Origin: Acidobacteriota bacterium
GTDB lineage: Bacteria; Acidobacteriota; Terriglobia; Terriglobales; Acidobacteriaceae
NCBI GenBank assembly: GCA_031296105.1
Contig: JARLGJ010000062.1
Span: 83,273-147,272 of the forward strand
DNA: 64,000 nucleotides
Direction of reading: 5' to 3'
The position numbers and the translations under genes are program-made. The first letter of the stretch is position 1; each line of letters begins with the position of its first letter. Of the stretch, positions 1-7,576 are shown one piece after another. A model generated the notes under the pieces. That model saw nothing but the letters and a program-made list of their open reading frames with translations, had not been told where the DNA came from and made no database searches.

Positions 1-386
1 AGCTGGGAGCAGCCCTCCTGTTGGATTGCGTGACGCGGCTTTTGCCGGGAGCGCTGGGCAACGAAGCCTCGAATAAAACCGAGAGCTTCAGTCCGGTGGA
101 GGCCGAAGCCCGGTACGACGATCGGGGACGGCTGGAGCCGGACTCGACGGCGGCAACTGGCGGAATGTTGGATTATCCGCAGTACACGCGTCCGGCGGAG
201 TTTCGCGGCATTGCGGTTCCCGAGGTTTTGTTGCAGGGGAACCACGACGAGATACGGCGCTGGCGACGGCGCAAGGCATTGGAAAAAACGCTGAGGAACC
301 GGCCCGAGCTGTTAAAGACGGCCGAGCTTAGCGCGGATGACAAGGCGACGCTCCGGGAGTTGAAGAGCCGAGCCGGACAGGCTTAA
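1..386 (+). CDS. trmD: tRNA (guanine-N1)-methyltransferase, C-terminal part (partial, 5' end outside window)
   Basis: TrmD methylates G37 of tRNAs with a G next to the anticodon, preventing +1 frameshifting. Only the C-terminal part is present; the frame is open to the window edge, and the in-frame ATG at 21 is not the true start. Recognisable TrmD signatures are GNEAS, the YPQYTRP segment, the VPEVLLQGNH segment and the IRRWRRRKALEKT helix, which form the trefoil-knot and C-terminal domain of the family. It sits 55 bases upstream of rplS, the usual rimM-trmD-rplS ribosomal operon order, so the two are probably co-transcribed. Confidence 0.93.
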   Translation, partial: LGAALLLDCVTRLLPGALGNEASNKTESFSPVEAEARYDDRGRLEPDSTAATGGMLDYPQYTRPAEFRGIAVPEVLLQGNHDEIRRWRRRKALEKTLRNRPELLKTAELSADDKATLRELKSRAGQA

Positions 387-441
387 GAAAGATTACGGGG
401 CCGGATAAGCCGGGCTCCGAGAAGAGAAGAGGAAAAAGGAC

Positions 442-798
442 ATGTCGTATTCTCCCATCATTACCCGGCTGCTTGCCAAGGCACAGCGCACCGACCTGCC
501 GACCTTCGCGGTGGGCGACACCATCAAGGTCCACGTGAAGATCAAGGAAGGCGACAAAGAGCGCGTCCAGATCTTCGAGGGCATTGTGATCAAGAAGCGC
601 GAGGGCGCACAGCCCAGCTTCACCGTCCGCAAGATGAGCTTCGGCCAGGGCGTGGAACGCATCTTCCCGCAGGCCAGCCGCATTGTGGAGAAGATCGAGA
701 TTGTGCGTTCGGCAAAGGTTCGCCGCGCCAAGCTGTACTACCTGCGCGCGCTGCGCGGCAAGGCTGCCCGCCTCAAGGAAGTTGATCGCGTAAAGTAG
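442..798 (+). CDS. rplS: 50S ribosomal protein L19
   Basis: Protein of the 50S subunit located at the 30S-50S interface. The product is 118 aa, close to the usual 115-120. Typical L19 stretches are visible: [13 protein letters not shown] near the N-terminus, [10 protein letters not shown] in the middle, [17 protein letters not shown], and a basic C-terminal segment [10 protein letters not shown]. The start ATG has purine-rich GAGGAAAAAGGA just before it. It follows trmD in the conserved order and is followed by a strong hairpin at 825-854 that probably ends the operon. Confidence 0.97.
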   Translation: MSYSPIITRLLAKAQRTDLPTFAVGDTIKVHVKIKEGDKERVQIFEGIVIKKREGAQPSFTVRKMSFGQGVERIFPQASRIVEKIEIVRSAKVRRAKLYYLRALRGKAARLKEVDRVK

Positions 799-824
799 TT
801 CGCCAGGGGCAAGCGGAAACATAC

Positions 825-854
825 ACAAGGGACGGGCGCAAACCCGTCCCTTGT
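825..854 (+). terminator. Hairpin after rplS, likely terminator
   Basis: Perfect 12-bp inverted repeat (825-836 with 843-854) around a 6-base loop, 26 bases after the rplS stop codon. It is followed by TTGTTGCGTCT-like sequence rather than a long T run, so termination is inferred from stem strength and position. It also lies just beyond the 3' end of the converging DUF4870 gene. Confidence 0.7.
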
Positions 855-884
855 TGCGTCTGGAAGGAAAATCCGCGCCGTCCG

Positions 885-1379
885 TCAGGCCGCGCGCCCC
901 ATGCTTCCCGTGGTTGGGTTGTCGGTGCCGGCCTGGCCGTCTGCAATGGAGCCGATCAGCGGCAGTCTTACGTCGCTGCCCTGGTAGCTGCTCCACATCA
1001 TGTAGAGCCACGCCAGAAAGAACGCCAGGCTCACCAGAAGGTGCAGCGAACCCATCATCAGCCCCAGGGAAAAACTCACCAGATGGAAGGTCAGCGAGAC
1101 GATGGAAACCGCAACGTGAGCCACGATGAGCACGACGTTAAGCAGGATGGATTGAAAGGCGTGGAAGCGCACCCGCCGATGCTGGTTGTAGGGAGCCACC
1201 GCCAGGAAAAAGATTCCCGTGATGAGTCCGAAAAGGTAGCAGAGCGCGGATGCCGCATTCAGCGAGACTCCCTGGGAAGCGCTCATGCCTTGCGAGGGGC
1301 CCGGACCTGCGGTGGAGGCTCCGCAACGGGCGCAGAACTGCCCATCCACCGGGCTGCCGCAACTGGGACAGAAGGCCAT
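885..1379 (-). CDS. Zinc-ribbon plus DUF4870 membrane protein
   Basis: 164-aa protein of unknown function. Residues 4-19 form a CxxC...CxxC zinc ribbon (Cys 4, 7, 16, 19). A short Gly/Ser linker leads to a DUF4870/Tic20-like region with about three hydrophobic segments (roughly residues 43-62, 74-97 and 112-130). The soluble zinc ribbon followed by a membrane domain is common in acidobacterial and other environmental genomes. It is transcribed away from the divergent pruA gene, with about 200 bases between the two starts that should hold both promoters. A role in membrane-associated binding is only inferred; no catalytic motif is visible. Confidence 0.8.
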   Translation of the reverse strand: MAFCPSCGSPVDGQFCARCGASTAGPGPSQGMSASQGVSLNAASALCYLFGLITGIFFLAVAPYNQHRRVRFHAFQSILLNVVLIVAHVAVSIVSLTFHLVSFSLGLMMGSLHLLVSLAFFLAWLYMMWSSYQGSDVRLPLIGSIADGQAGTDNPTTGSMGRAA

Positions 1380-1585
1380 ACCACACTCCTTTTTCTGTTG
1401 AATGTTGGGTGTTTAGAGTCGCGCCGGCGGCGTTGAGTTGTCCGCGGGCGCGGATTTTGCGGCTTTCCGGCGTTCCGCCACGGCATGGATCACCAGTGGA
1501 CGGTGCGGATGCTAGAATCGACTGTTCCGCGGTCGGGCCCAACGCCTTTGACCGTGCTGCAATTCGTAGCGAAGAGAGGAATTCT

Positions 1586-3184
1586 ATGGCGACCTTACAG
1601 GGAGTAACCGCCACCACAGTGGAGAGCGCGGCGACCACGGTCTTCAAAAATGAGCCGTTTACCGATTTCACCCGTCTGGAGAACGCACGCGCCATGCGCG
1701 AGGCGCTGGACAAGGTACGCCAGCAGCTCGGGCGCGAGTACGACAACGTCATCGGCGGCCATCGCGTGCGCAAGGACGCAAAGCTGAAGTCCATCAATCC
1801 CTCGCATCCCGAGCAGGTGGTGGGCATCTTCCAGAAGGCCGGCGCCGAGGATGTGCCGGCCGCCGTGGAAGCGGCGCAGGCGGCCTTTGCAAGCTGGAGC
1901 CGTACCCCGGTGGAGAAGCGCGCCGACTTCGCCTTCCGCGTGGCGCAGGCCCTGCGCGAGCGCAAGTTCGAGTGGTGCGCCTGGCTGGTCTTTGAGACCG
2001 GCAAGAACTGGGCCGAGGCCGATGCCGATGTGGGCGAGACCATCGACTTTGCCGAGTTCTACGGCCGCGAGGCGCTGCGCCTGGCCAAGTCCCAGCCGCC
2101 GATCCAGCTTCCCGGCGAGCAGGACGATCTGCACTACATTCCTTTGGGCGTGGGCGCGGTCATTCCGCCCTGGAACTTCCCCTCGGCCATCATGGCCGGC
2201 ATGACCCTGGCGGCCGTCGTCTGCGGCAACACCGTGGTGCTAAAGCCCAGCGGCGATGCGCCGACGATTGCGGCCCGCTTCTTTGAGCTGCTGGAGCAGT
2301 GCGGCTTGCCGGACGGCGTGGTGAACTTCGTCACCGGCAGCGGCGCCACCTTTGGCAACGAACTGGTCAAGCATCCGCAGACGCGTTTTGTCTCCTTCAC
2401 CGGATCGAAGGAAGTCGGCTTGCAGATTCACGAGCTGGCGTCCAAGACGCAGCCGGGGCAGAAGTGGATCAAGCGCACGGTGCTGGAGATGGGCGGCAAG
2501 GACTGCATTGTGGTGGATGCCGACAGCGATCTGGATGACGCGGTGAACGGCGTAGTTGCCTCGTCCTTCGGCTTCAGCGGCCAGAAGTGCTCGGCCTGCT
2601 CGCGCGCCATCGTCGATGAGCGCATCTATGACAAGTTTGTGGAGCGCCTGAAGGACCGCGCCGAAAAGCTCACCGTGGGCCCGACGGAAGACAATCCGAA
2701 CATGGGACCGGTGATCAACGAGGCGGCCCGGAAGAGCATTCTGGCCTACATCGAAAAGGGCATTGCGCAGGGCGCGCGCCTCATTACCGGCGGCAAGGCC
2801 GTGGAAGGGCTGGACGGCTATTTTGTGGCGCCCACCATCCTCAGCGAAGTGAAGCCCGGCGACACGGTGGAGCAGGAAGAGATCTTCGGACCGGTGCTGG
2901 CGGTGATCCGCAGCAAGGACTTCTACGAGAGCGTGCGCATTGCCAATGACACGGAGTTCGGCCTGACCGGCTCGGTTTATACCAAGTCGGAGGAGCGGAT
3001 TGAGCACGCCCGTCAGGAGTTCCATGTGGGCAATCTGTACATCAATCGCAAGTGCACGGGAGCCATGGTGGGCGCGCATCCGTTTGGCGGCTTCAACATG
3101 TCGGGCACGGACTCCAAGGCCGGTGGACCGGATTACCTGCTGCTGTTCACGCAGGCCAAATCGATTGGCCGCAAGCTGGGTTGA
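1586..3184 (+). CDS. pruA: L-glutamate gamma-semialdehyde (1-pyrroline-5-carboxylate) dehydrogenase
   Basis: Oxidises glutamate semialdehyde to glutamate with NAD, the second step of proline (and arginine/ornithine) breakdown. The product is 532 aa, the size of stand-alone RocA/PruA enzymes and not the bifunctional PutA. The aldehyde dehydrogenase signature is intact: PPWNFP substrate-tunnel motif, FTGSKEVG, catalytic base E301 in LEMGGKD, and catalytic C335 in SGQKCSACSR. The open frame extends upstream to 1250, but the ATG at 1586 follows an AGAGAGGA ribosome site and gives the family N-terminus. No proline dehydrogenase gene is next to it. A perfect hairpin lies 30 bases after the stop. 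Confidence 0.93.
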   Translation: MATLQGVTATTVESAATTVFKNEPFTDFTRLENARAMREALDKVRQQLGREYDNVIGGHRVRKDAKLKSINPSHPEQVVGIFQKAGAEDVPAAVEAAQAAFASWSRTPVEKRADFAFRVAQALRERKFEWCAWLVFETGKNWAEADADVGETIDFAEFYGREALRLAKSQPPIQLPGEQDDLHYIPLGVGAVIPPWNFPSAIMAGMTLAAVVCGNTVVLKPSGDAPTIAARFFELLEQCGLPDGVVNFVTGSGATFGNELVKHPQTRFVSFTGSKEVGLQIHELASKTQPGQKWIKRTVLEMGGKDCIVVDADSDLDDAVNGVVASSFGFSGQKCSACSRAIVDERIYDKFVERLKDRAEKLTVGPTEDNPNMGPVINEAARKSILAYIEKGIAQGARLITGGKAVEGLDGYFVAPTILSEVKPGDTVEQEEIFGPVLAVIRSKDFYESVRIANDTEFGLTGSVYTKSEERIEHARQEFHVGNLYINRKCTGAMVGAHPFGGFNMSGTDSKAGGPDYLLLFTQAKSIGRKLG

Positions 3185-3214
3185 GGTTTCCTGAGCGTAT
3201 AACACAGGTTTGAC

Positions 3215-3257
3215 AAACTGCCCCGTTGCCACAGAGAATGCGGCAACGGGGCAGTTT
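3215..3257 (+). terminator. Perfect 16-bp hairpin between pruA and the response regulator
   Basis: Inverted repeat 3215-3230 / 3242-3257 with an 11-base loop; the arms match perfectly and are GC-rich in the middle. It is well placed to end pruA transcription, but only a short TTT follows it. It ends just 8 bases before the ATG of the next gene, so it could also fold the ribosome-binding region of that gene. Confidence 0.7.
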
Positions 3258-3265
3258 GTATCTGT

Positions 3266-3637
3266 ATGGCGCGAATCCTCTGTATCGATGACGAGCCGAA
3301 CTTAGTGGAGCTGAAGCGCTCCATCCTGGAGCGGGCGGGACACGAAGTGACGGTGGCCACTTCTGCCCACGACGCTTTCGACCTTATTGCCAATCAGACA
3401 TTCGATGCCATTGTGACCGACTGGCGCCTGGGCGATGACACCGGCCGCGCCGTGGTGCAGAGCGCCAAGTCGCGCTCCAACGCACCGGTTGTAGTGGTCT
3501 CCGGATATGTGAACGAGGCCTACCTGGCGGCCGAACCCCTGGCCGATCTCTACCTGGAGAAGCCGGTGAACCCGGAAGAACTGGTGACGGTGGTGAACGA
3601 GCTGGTGAAGGCTTATCGGAGCAACGCAAAATCCTGA
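3266..3637 (+). CDS. Single-domain response regulator
   Basis: 123-aa stand-alone receiver domain with no output domain. The phosphorylation site is complete: acidic pair D8-D9, acceptor D52 in VTDWRLGD, S79 at the Thr/Ser position and K99 in LEKPV. It probably relays phosphate or acts by protein binding, like CheY or Spo0F types. No histidine kinase is adjacent. No good Shine-Dalgarno sequence precedes the ATG; the only GGGG is inside the 3' arm of the hairpin just upstream. A terminator shared with the converging LuxR-type gene follows. Confidence 0.9.
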   Translation: MARILCIDDEPNLVELKRSILERAGHEVTVATSAHDAFDLIANQTFDAIVTDWRLGDDTGRAVVQSAKSRSNAPVVVVSGYVNEAYLAAEPLADLYLEKPVNPEELVTVVNELVKAYRSNAKS

Positions 3638-3660
3638 TTGCGTTTTGCGCAAAAAGTAAA

Positions 3661-3679
3661 GGCCCGGTTCGCCCGGGCC
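3661..3679. terminator. Bidirectional terminator between converging genes
   Basis: GGCCCGG / CCGGGCC stem with a 5-base loop lies between the receiver gene (plus) and the LuxR-type gene (minus). T-rich tracts occur on both sides: a T5 run at about 3687-3691 for plus-strand RNA and, read on the minus strand, TTTACTTTTTG. It fits an intrinsic terminator working in both directions. Confidence 0.8.
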
Positions 3680-3701
3680 ATCGCTGTTTTTGGACTTCGG
3701 G

Positions 3702-4388
3702 TCAGCCGGCGGTTCCGGTGGGCGGGTTCGCCTGTGCCTGCTGCATGGCGGCGGCGCTGGCCGCGGCCGCTTCGGCCAGAATGCGGTGATGAATGGTGAA
3801 CAACGCCAGCTCCAGGCGGTCGGAGACGCCGATCTTGTCATAGACGTTGCGCAGGTAGTTCTTCACCACCTGCTCGGTGGTGCCCAGCAGTCCGGCAATT
3901 TCCTTGTTCTTGTAGCCCTGCACGATGAGGGCGACGATCTTGAGTTCCTTCGGCGTAAGGCGGTCGCGCACACGCGCGCCGACAAAGTCGTCGGAGTCGG
4001 GATTCTGCGCGGCGTTGCGCGAATCCTGCGAATAGGCCAGGCCTTCGCTTACGCGGCGCACGCAGCGCAAAAGCTCCGCGCTGTCCACCGAGCGGTAGAT
4101 GACGCCCAGCACGCCGGCGGAGAGATAGCGGTCGGGACTCTCACTGCTCTCGGCGATGACCACCAGTTGAATGCCGGACTCGCGAGCCAAGGTCACCAGT
4201 CGCGCCGTTTCCGGCAGAAAGCTGGAAGCAAAGATCATCACCGAGCCGCGGAATTTTTCGATGGAGACCATGGCCTGTTCAACGGTCTGCGCCTGGGCTA
4301 CGATGCGCACATCGTCTTCCACGGCCAGCACCTTGGCAATGCCGGCGCGAAAAATCGCCTGATTGTCCGCCAGAATGATCTTCAGCAT
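3702..4388 (-). CDS. LuxR/NarL-type regulator with degenerate receiver
   Basis: 228-aa two-domain regulator. The N-terminal 120 residues have the receiver fold pattern, but the phospho-acceptor Asp is missing: the beta-3 end reads MIFASSFLP, with A54/S55 where Asp should be. The conserved Lys is Arg (IYRSVDS), and only one residue of the acidic pair remains (D8-N9). The C-terminal half is a normal LuxR-type helix-turn-helix (LTPKELKIVALIVQG...NKEIAGLLGTTEQVVKNYL). An Ala/Gln-rich tail follows. Its ATG overlaps the stop of the PilZ gene (ATGCTGA), so the two are translationally coupled. It probably works independently of phosphorylation. Confidence 0.88.
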   Translation of the reverse strand: MLKIILADNQAIFRAGIAKVLAVEDDVRIVAQAQTVEQAMVSIEKFRGSVMIFASSFLPETARLVTLARESGIQLVVIAESSESPDRYLSAGVLGVIYRSVDSAELLRCVRRVSEGLAYSQDSRNAAQNPDSDDFVGARVRDRLTPKELKIVALIVQGYKNKEIAGLLGTTEQVVKNYLRNVYDKIGVSDRLELALFTIHHRILAEAAAASAAAMQQAQANPPTGTAG

Positions 4389-4714
4389 GGTTGGCCTTCT
4401 CCTTCGCCAGCCCGGACGAACTCGTACTTTTCGATCACGCAGGCCACGCCGGTACGGCCGTGTTCCTGATCGCTGTCGCAGCGCAAAACGCGCCCGTGGC
4501 AGTGCAGTTTGGCGTCGTGCTCGGCGCCGATCGATTCCGCGGGAATCTCAATCTCGAACTCGATCGCGGAGTCCACCGGCAGCCCGCCGTCCACCCACAG
4601 ATACACACCGGCAGCACTGATATTCGCCGTGCTTCCGGGCGGTATGTTCTGGTTTCCAAGGAACTTCATCGGCAAATGTACGGGAAATCGCCGGCCAGTT
4701 CGAAAGTCTTCCAC
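4382..4714 (-). CDS. PilZ domain protein
   Basis: 110-aa single PilZ domain, a family that binds cyclic di-GMP. The two binding motifs are visible: RxxxR at residues 5-9 (RTGRR) and the NISAAG form of [D/N]xSxxG near residues 31-36. No membrane segment or extra domain is present. It is the first gene of a two-gene unit whose second gene is the degenerate-receiver LuxR regulator, suggesting that c-di-GMP state and transcription are linked here; that link is inference. Confidence 0.85.
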   Translation of the reverse strand: MEDFRTGRRFPVHLPMKFLGNQNIPPGSTANISAAGVYLWVDGGLPVDSAIEFEIEIPAESIGAEHDAKLHCHGRVLRCDSDQEHGRTGVACVIEKYEFVRAGEGEGQPC

Positions 4715-5065
4715 GGTGGCTCCTCGTTGCGGATCACACTTCCGTAACTACATGGGTTGGATTATGTCACGAAACAAGGCAGCCGGGGTAGTGACATATT
4801 TCTCATAGCATCAGGCGAATCAACAGGTTAACTGAAATTCACTTCCAGCAAGCAAGTCCAATGCCGTAGGCATCCCCCATTTTCACTGGGAAATGGACCA
4901 CTTCTTAATACCCCACGGAAGGGACAGGTTGGTGTTTGCCGCAGGACAATCGCACCGTGGATAAGCTGCTCGCGGCGCACTCTCCGGCCATGTTGCAGAC
5001 GAAGAGTGCGCTGCGGAAGACGCTGTAATGGGACGTGATTTCTTTCGCTTAAGCGTGCGAATGGC
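4715..5065. other. Intergenic region, no gene recognised
   Basis: 351 bases between the 3' end of the DUF2207 gene and the start of the PilZ gene, both on the minus strand. No convincing coding sequence is present; minus-strand frames here only extend out-of-frame shadows of the Gly-rich DUF2207 tail. A weak hairpin (CCATTT/AAATGG, 4877-4896) is the only symmetry seen. The PilZ promoter must lie near 4715-4800, which is relatively AT-rich. Confidence 0.5.
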
Positions 5066-6868
5066 CTAGAAGGCGTCGCCGCCTCCACCGCCAAAGCCGC
5101 CGCCGGAGAAGCCCCCGCCTCCGCCAAAGCCACCGCCGTCGCCGCCAAAGGCGGAGCCGCTGGAGCTGGCCTGCGGAGCGGCCGAGAAGGTCTCAAAGGC
5201 CGTGCTGCCGAAGTTGCCCACCGACGCAGCAAACAACAGTGGGTTCCAAAGAAAGCCCGGTCCGTAGGCGGAGCCGACGTACCAGGAGGGCGGATCGGTG
5301 ATGAGTCCCTCGAATGCCTTGGCCCACAACTGCTCTACTCCGAAGGCCATGGCGTAAGGCAGGAACTTCTCGAAGGTGTCGGGCGGCATGCGTTTCAGGC
5401 GGTCGGCGTCCACGCGGGTCATGAACTCCTTGAAGCCCAGGCACTGCACGCGCAGGCGCGCCCCGAGCAGCGTTTTGGCCGACAGGTAATGCGCGAAGAA
5501 AAAAACGAACAGGGCGCTGAGCAGCACGCCGCCGATCAGCACCGGAATGGAATTGAACAGGTTGATGTGTCCGGTCATCTGCAGCCACAGCACGGGGATG
5601 GCGATGACGAGCACGCCCATCACGGCCAAGCCGTTCGCCGTTTCGGGATCGACCGCGTACACGCCCTTCGTCTTCAGCGCGCCCATGATCTCCTGGCGTA
5701 TCGAGGGCAGCGCCACGTAGAAGCGATTCTTCAGGCTGCTGAGCGTGGTTTCCTCGGCGCTCATTTCCGGAAAGAGGTTGTTCAGGATCTCGATTTCATG
5801 CGCCGCCAGCAGGGGCCACTCCGGGCGCGGCTTCATCAGGCGCAGGATGTAATCCTTGTTCTTGAAGATGAGGCCTTTCTCTTCGGTTTCAATGATCTTG
5901 AGGTAGCCCTTGACGGCGAGATCGATGAGGGTGCAGGTGATGTCGCGCGACTCGATTTTGTCTTCCAGAAGGGTGCCGCACTCGGCGGGCGTCATGTCCT
6001 TGGGCGGCTCGTACATGGGAGCCACCGAGAGTCCGGCGTCGGGATCGCGGCCCTTCCAGTACCAGATGCAGAACATCACCAGGAACGACCACACGGGGAG
6101 CAGCACGCCGGGGTTGCCGCCGATAAACCAGTAGAAGCGGGTGAGCGCCGAGGGCTGATGCAGCACGCCCTTGGGAATCCACAAAGCAATGGTGAGGCCG
6201 CTGCGCGGCGGCAGCGGATGCGTGGCCTCAAAGCTCACGTTGCTGCCGTCGATGCTGTTGGTGGCGTCCTGCGCGGAGGAGCCATAGGCGCCGGTGTAGT
6301 CATGTACCTGCACTTTACCCGTGGCCGCCGCGGGCAGGGCGACAAAGGCGGTGGCGGAATCGATGGGCACCTTCCAATCGTTGCCCGTTACGTTCCAGTA
6401 GAACTCGTCGTGATCCTTAAAGAAACGGATGGCGTTGGCGGCGCGATAGGTGATGCGCACGGTGCGCTCGGTGTCCTCGCCGCCGGCATAGATGCGCAGT
6501 TTCAGGTAGCGTCCGCTGCCTCCGCCCATCTGGCGCTCGCTCATCATGCTCTGCTCGTAGCGGATCTTGCCGCCGTTCTCGTCGGTGACGGAGACCACGG
6601 TGAGGTAGAGCTTGTAGCTGGTTCCATCCGGTCCGGGATATTCGACGGGGAGAGTGCGCTCAATGCCGTTGTAGGAGCCGTGGAACGAGGGATGGATCTC
6701 CTCTTCCACGATCACCGAACTGTCTTCGGAGACCGTGTAGCGGGCGTTGAAGTGCGCGATCTCCCAGGTGCGGGCAAACAGCGGCGAGGAGAACAGGAAA
6801 ATGGCGGCAAGCAAGAAACCCCAGCACCAGCGGCTGGGGTTGTCTGTCACGCGAGGCAGAGTTTTCAT
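5066..6868 (-). CDS. DUF2207 (YciQ-like) membrane protein
   Basis: 600-aa protein. A signal peptide or first membrane segment lies at residues 14-32, followed by a DUF2207 extracytoplasmic domain (RTWEIAHFNARYTVSEDSSVIVEEEI, split here only by reading order), a membrane segment near residues 245-270, a cytoplasmic winged-helix-like stretch, and two further membrane segments around 410-455. The tail is Gly/Phe-rich (repeated GGGFGGG/GGFSGGG), typical of this family. Function is unknown; DUF2207 proteins commonly pair with LemA, as here, with 5 bases between the genes. Confidence 0.85.
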   Translation of the reverse strand: MKTLPRVTDNPSRWCWGFLLAAIFLFSSPLFARTWEIAHFNARYTVSEDSSVIVEEEIHPSFHGSYNGIERTLPVEYPGPDGTSYKLYLTVVSVTDENGGKIRYEQSMMSERQMGGGSGRYLKLRIYAGGEDTERTVRITYRAANAIRFFKDHDEFYWNVTGNDWKVPIDSATAFVALPAAATGKVQVHDYTGAYGSSAQDATNSIDGSNVSFEATHPLPPRSGLTIALWIPKGVLHQPSALTRFYWFIGGNPGVLLPVWSFLVMFCIWYWKGRDPDAGLSVAPMYEPPKDMTPAECGTLLEDKIESRDITCTLIDLAVKGYLKIIETEEKGLIFKNKDYILRLMKPRPEWPLLAAHEIEILNNLFPEMSAEETTLSSLKNRFYVALPSIRQEIMGALKTKGVYAVDPETANGLAVMGVLVIAIPVLWLQMTGHINLFNSIPVLIGGVLLSALFVFFFAHYLSAKTLLGARLRVQCLGFKEFMTRVDADRLKRMPPDTFEKFLPYAMAFGVEQLWAKAFEGLITDPPSWYVGSAYGPGFLWNPLLFAASVGNFGSTAFETFSAAPQASSSGSAFGGDGGGFGGGGGFSGGGFGGGGGDAF

Positions 6869-6873
6869 AGGTC

Positions 6874-7434
6874 CTAGAACTTAACGGCCGGAACGGCGCG
6901 CTCGGTGGGATCGCTGATCTCGAAGAATTGGCGCAACTGGAAGTTGAACATTCCTGCGATGATGTTCGTCGGGAAGGACTGGATGCGGGTGTTCAGGTCG
7001 CGCACCACGGCGTTGTAGTAGCGGCGCGAGTTCTGCAGCGCGTCTTCCAGGTCGGCGAGTTGCTGCTGCAGGGAGATGAACTGCTCGTTGGCCTTCAGTT
7101 CAGGATAGCTTTCGGCCACGGCCAGCAAGCCGCGCAGGGCCTGCGTCAACTGGCCTTCGGCCTGGGCGCGGTCCTCGGCAGAGGTGGCGGCCATGGCGGC
7201 CGAGCGGTAGCGGGCCACGTTTTCAAAGGTGCCCTTTTCGTGCGCGGCGTAACCCTTCACGGTCTCCACGAGGTTGGGGATGAGGTCGTGGCGGCGCTTG
7301 AGCTGAACATCAATGTCCGACCAGGCGCTGTCGGCGCGGACCTTGAGCTGCACCAGTCCGTTGTACATGGCGCCCACGATGAGGCCAAGAACAACGAGAA
7401 CAGCCAGAAACACGAGCAACGGTACCATTCGCAC
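6874..7434 (-). CDS. lemA: LemA family protein
   Basis: 186-aa LemA protein: a short N-terminal membrane anchor (about residues 4-25, LVFLAVLVVLGLIVGAM) and a long helical domain with the family motifs YNGLVQLK, AWSDIDVQLKRRHDLIPNL, and YPELKANEQF. The C-terminus matches the family (FFEISDPTERAVP). The molecular function of LemA is not established. It is the first gene of a two-gene unit with DUF2207, suggesting a shared envelope role. Confidence 0.92.
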   Translation of the reverse strand: MRMVPLLVFLAVLVVLGLIVGAMYNGLVQLKVRADSAWSDIDVQLKRRHDLIPNLVETVKGYAAHEKGTFENVARYRSAAMAATSAEDRAQAEGQLTQALRGLLAVAESYPELKANEQFISLQQQLADLEDALQNSRRYYNAVVRDLNTRIQSFPTNIIAGMFNFQLRQFFEISDPTERAVPAVKF

Positions 7435-7528
7435 CCTCCAAAAATGTGTTGCCAGAACATCATAGCCTGACGCAGAAGGGAAGGAAACAGGGCGTATCTC
7501 AAAGTGGCCCGCGCCGCTGGCGAGAAGA

Positions 7529-7563
7529 CCCGGGAGGCTGTTCCATGCACATAGCCTCCCGGG
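7529..7563 (-). terminator. Hairpin after the acyl-CoA synthetase gene
   Basis: Perfect 11-bp inverted repeat (7529-7539 / 7553-7563) with a 13-base loop, 14 bases beyond the stop of the minus-strand synthetase gene. No T run follows on that strand, so termination is inferred only from the stem and position; the lemA promoter lies just beyond. Confidence 0.5.
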
Positions 7564-7576
7564 GAAGAGGACTGGG

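Noticed and set aside
4828..5232. 134-codon minus-strand frame near the DUF2207 3' end
   Set aside because: Out of frame with the conserved Gly-rich tail of DUF2207; Arg/Ala/Pro-rich composition typical of a GC shadow.
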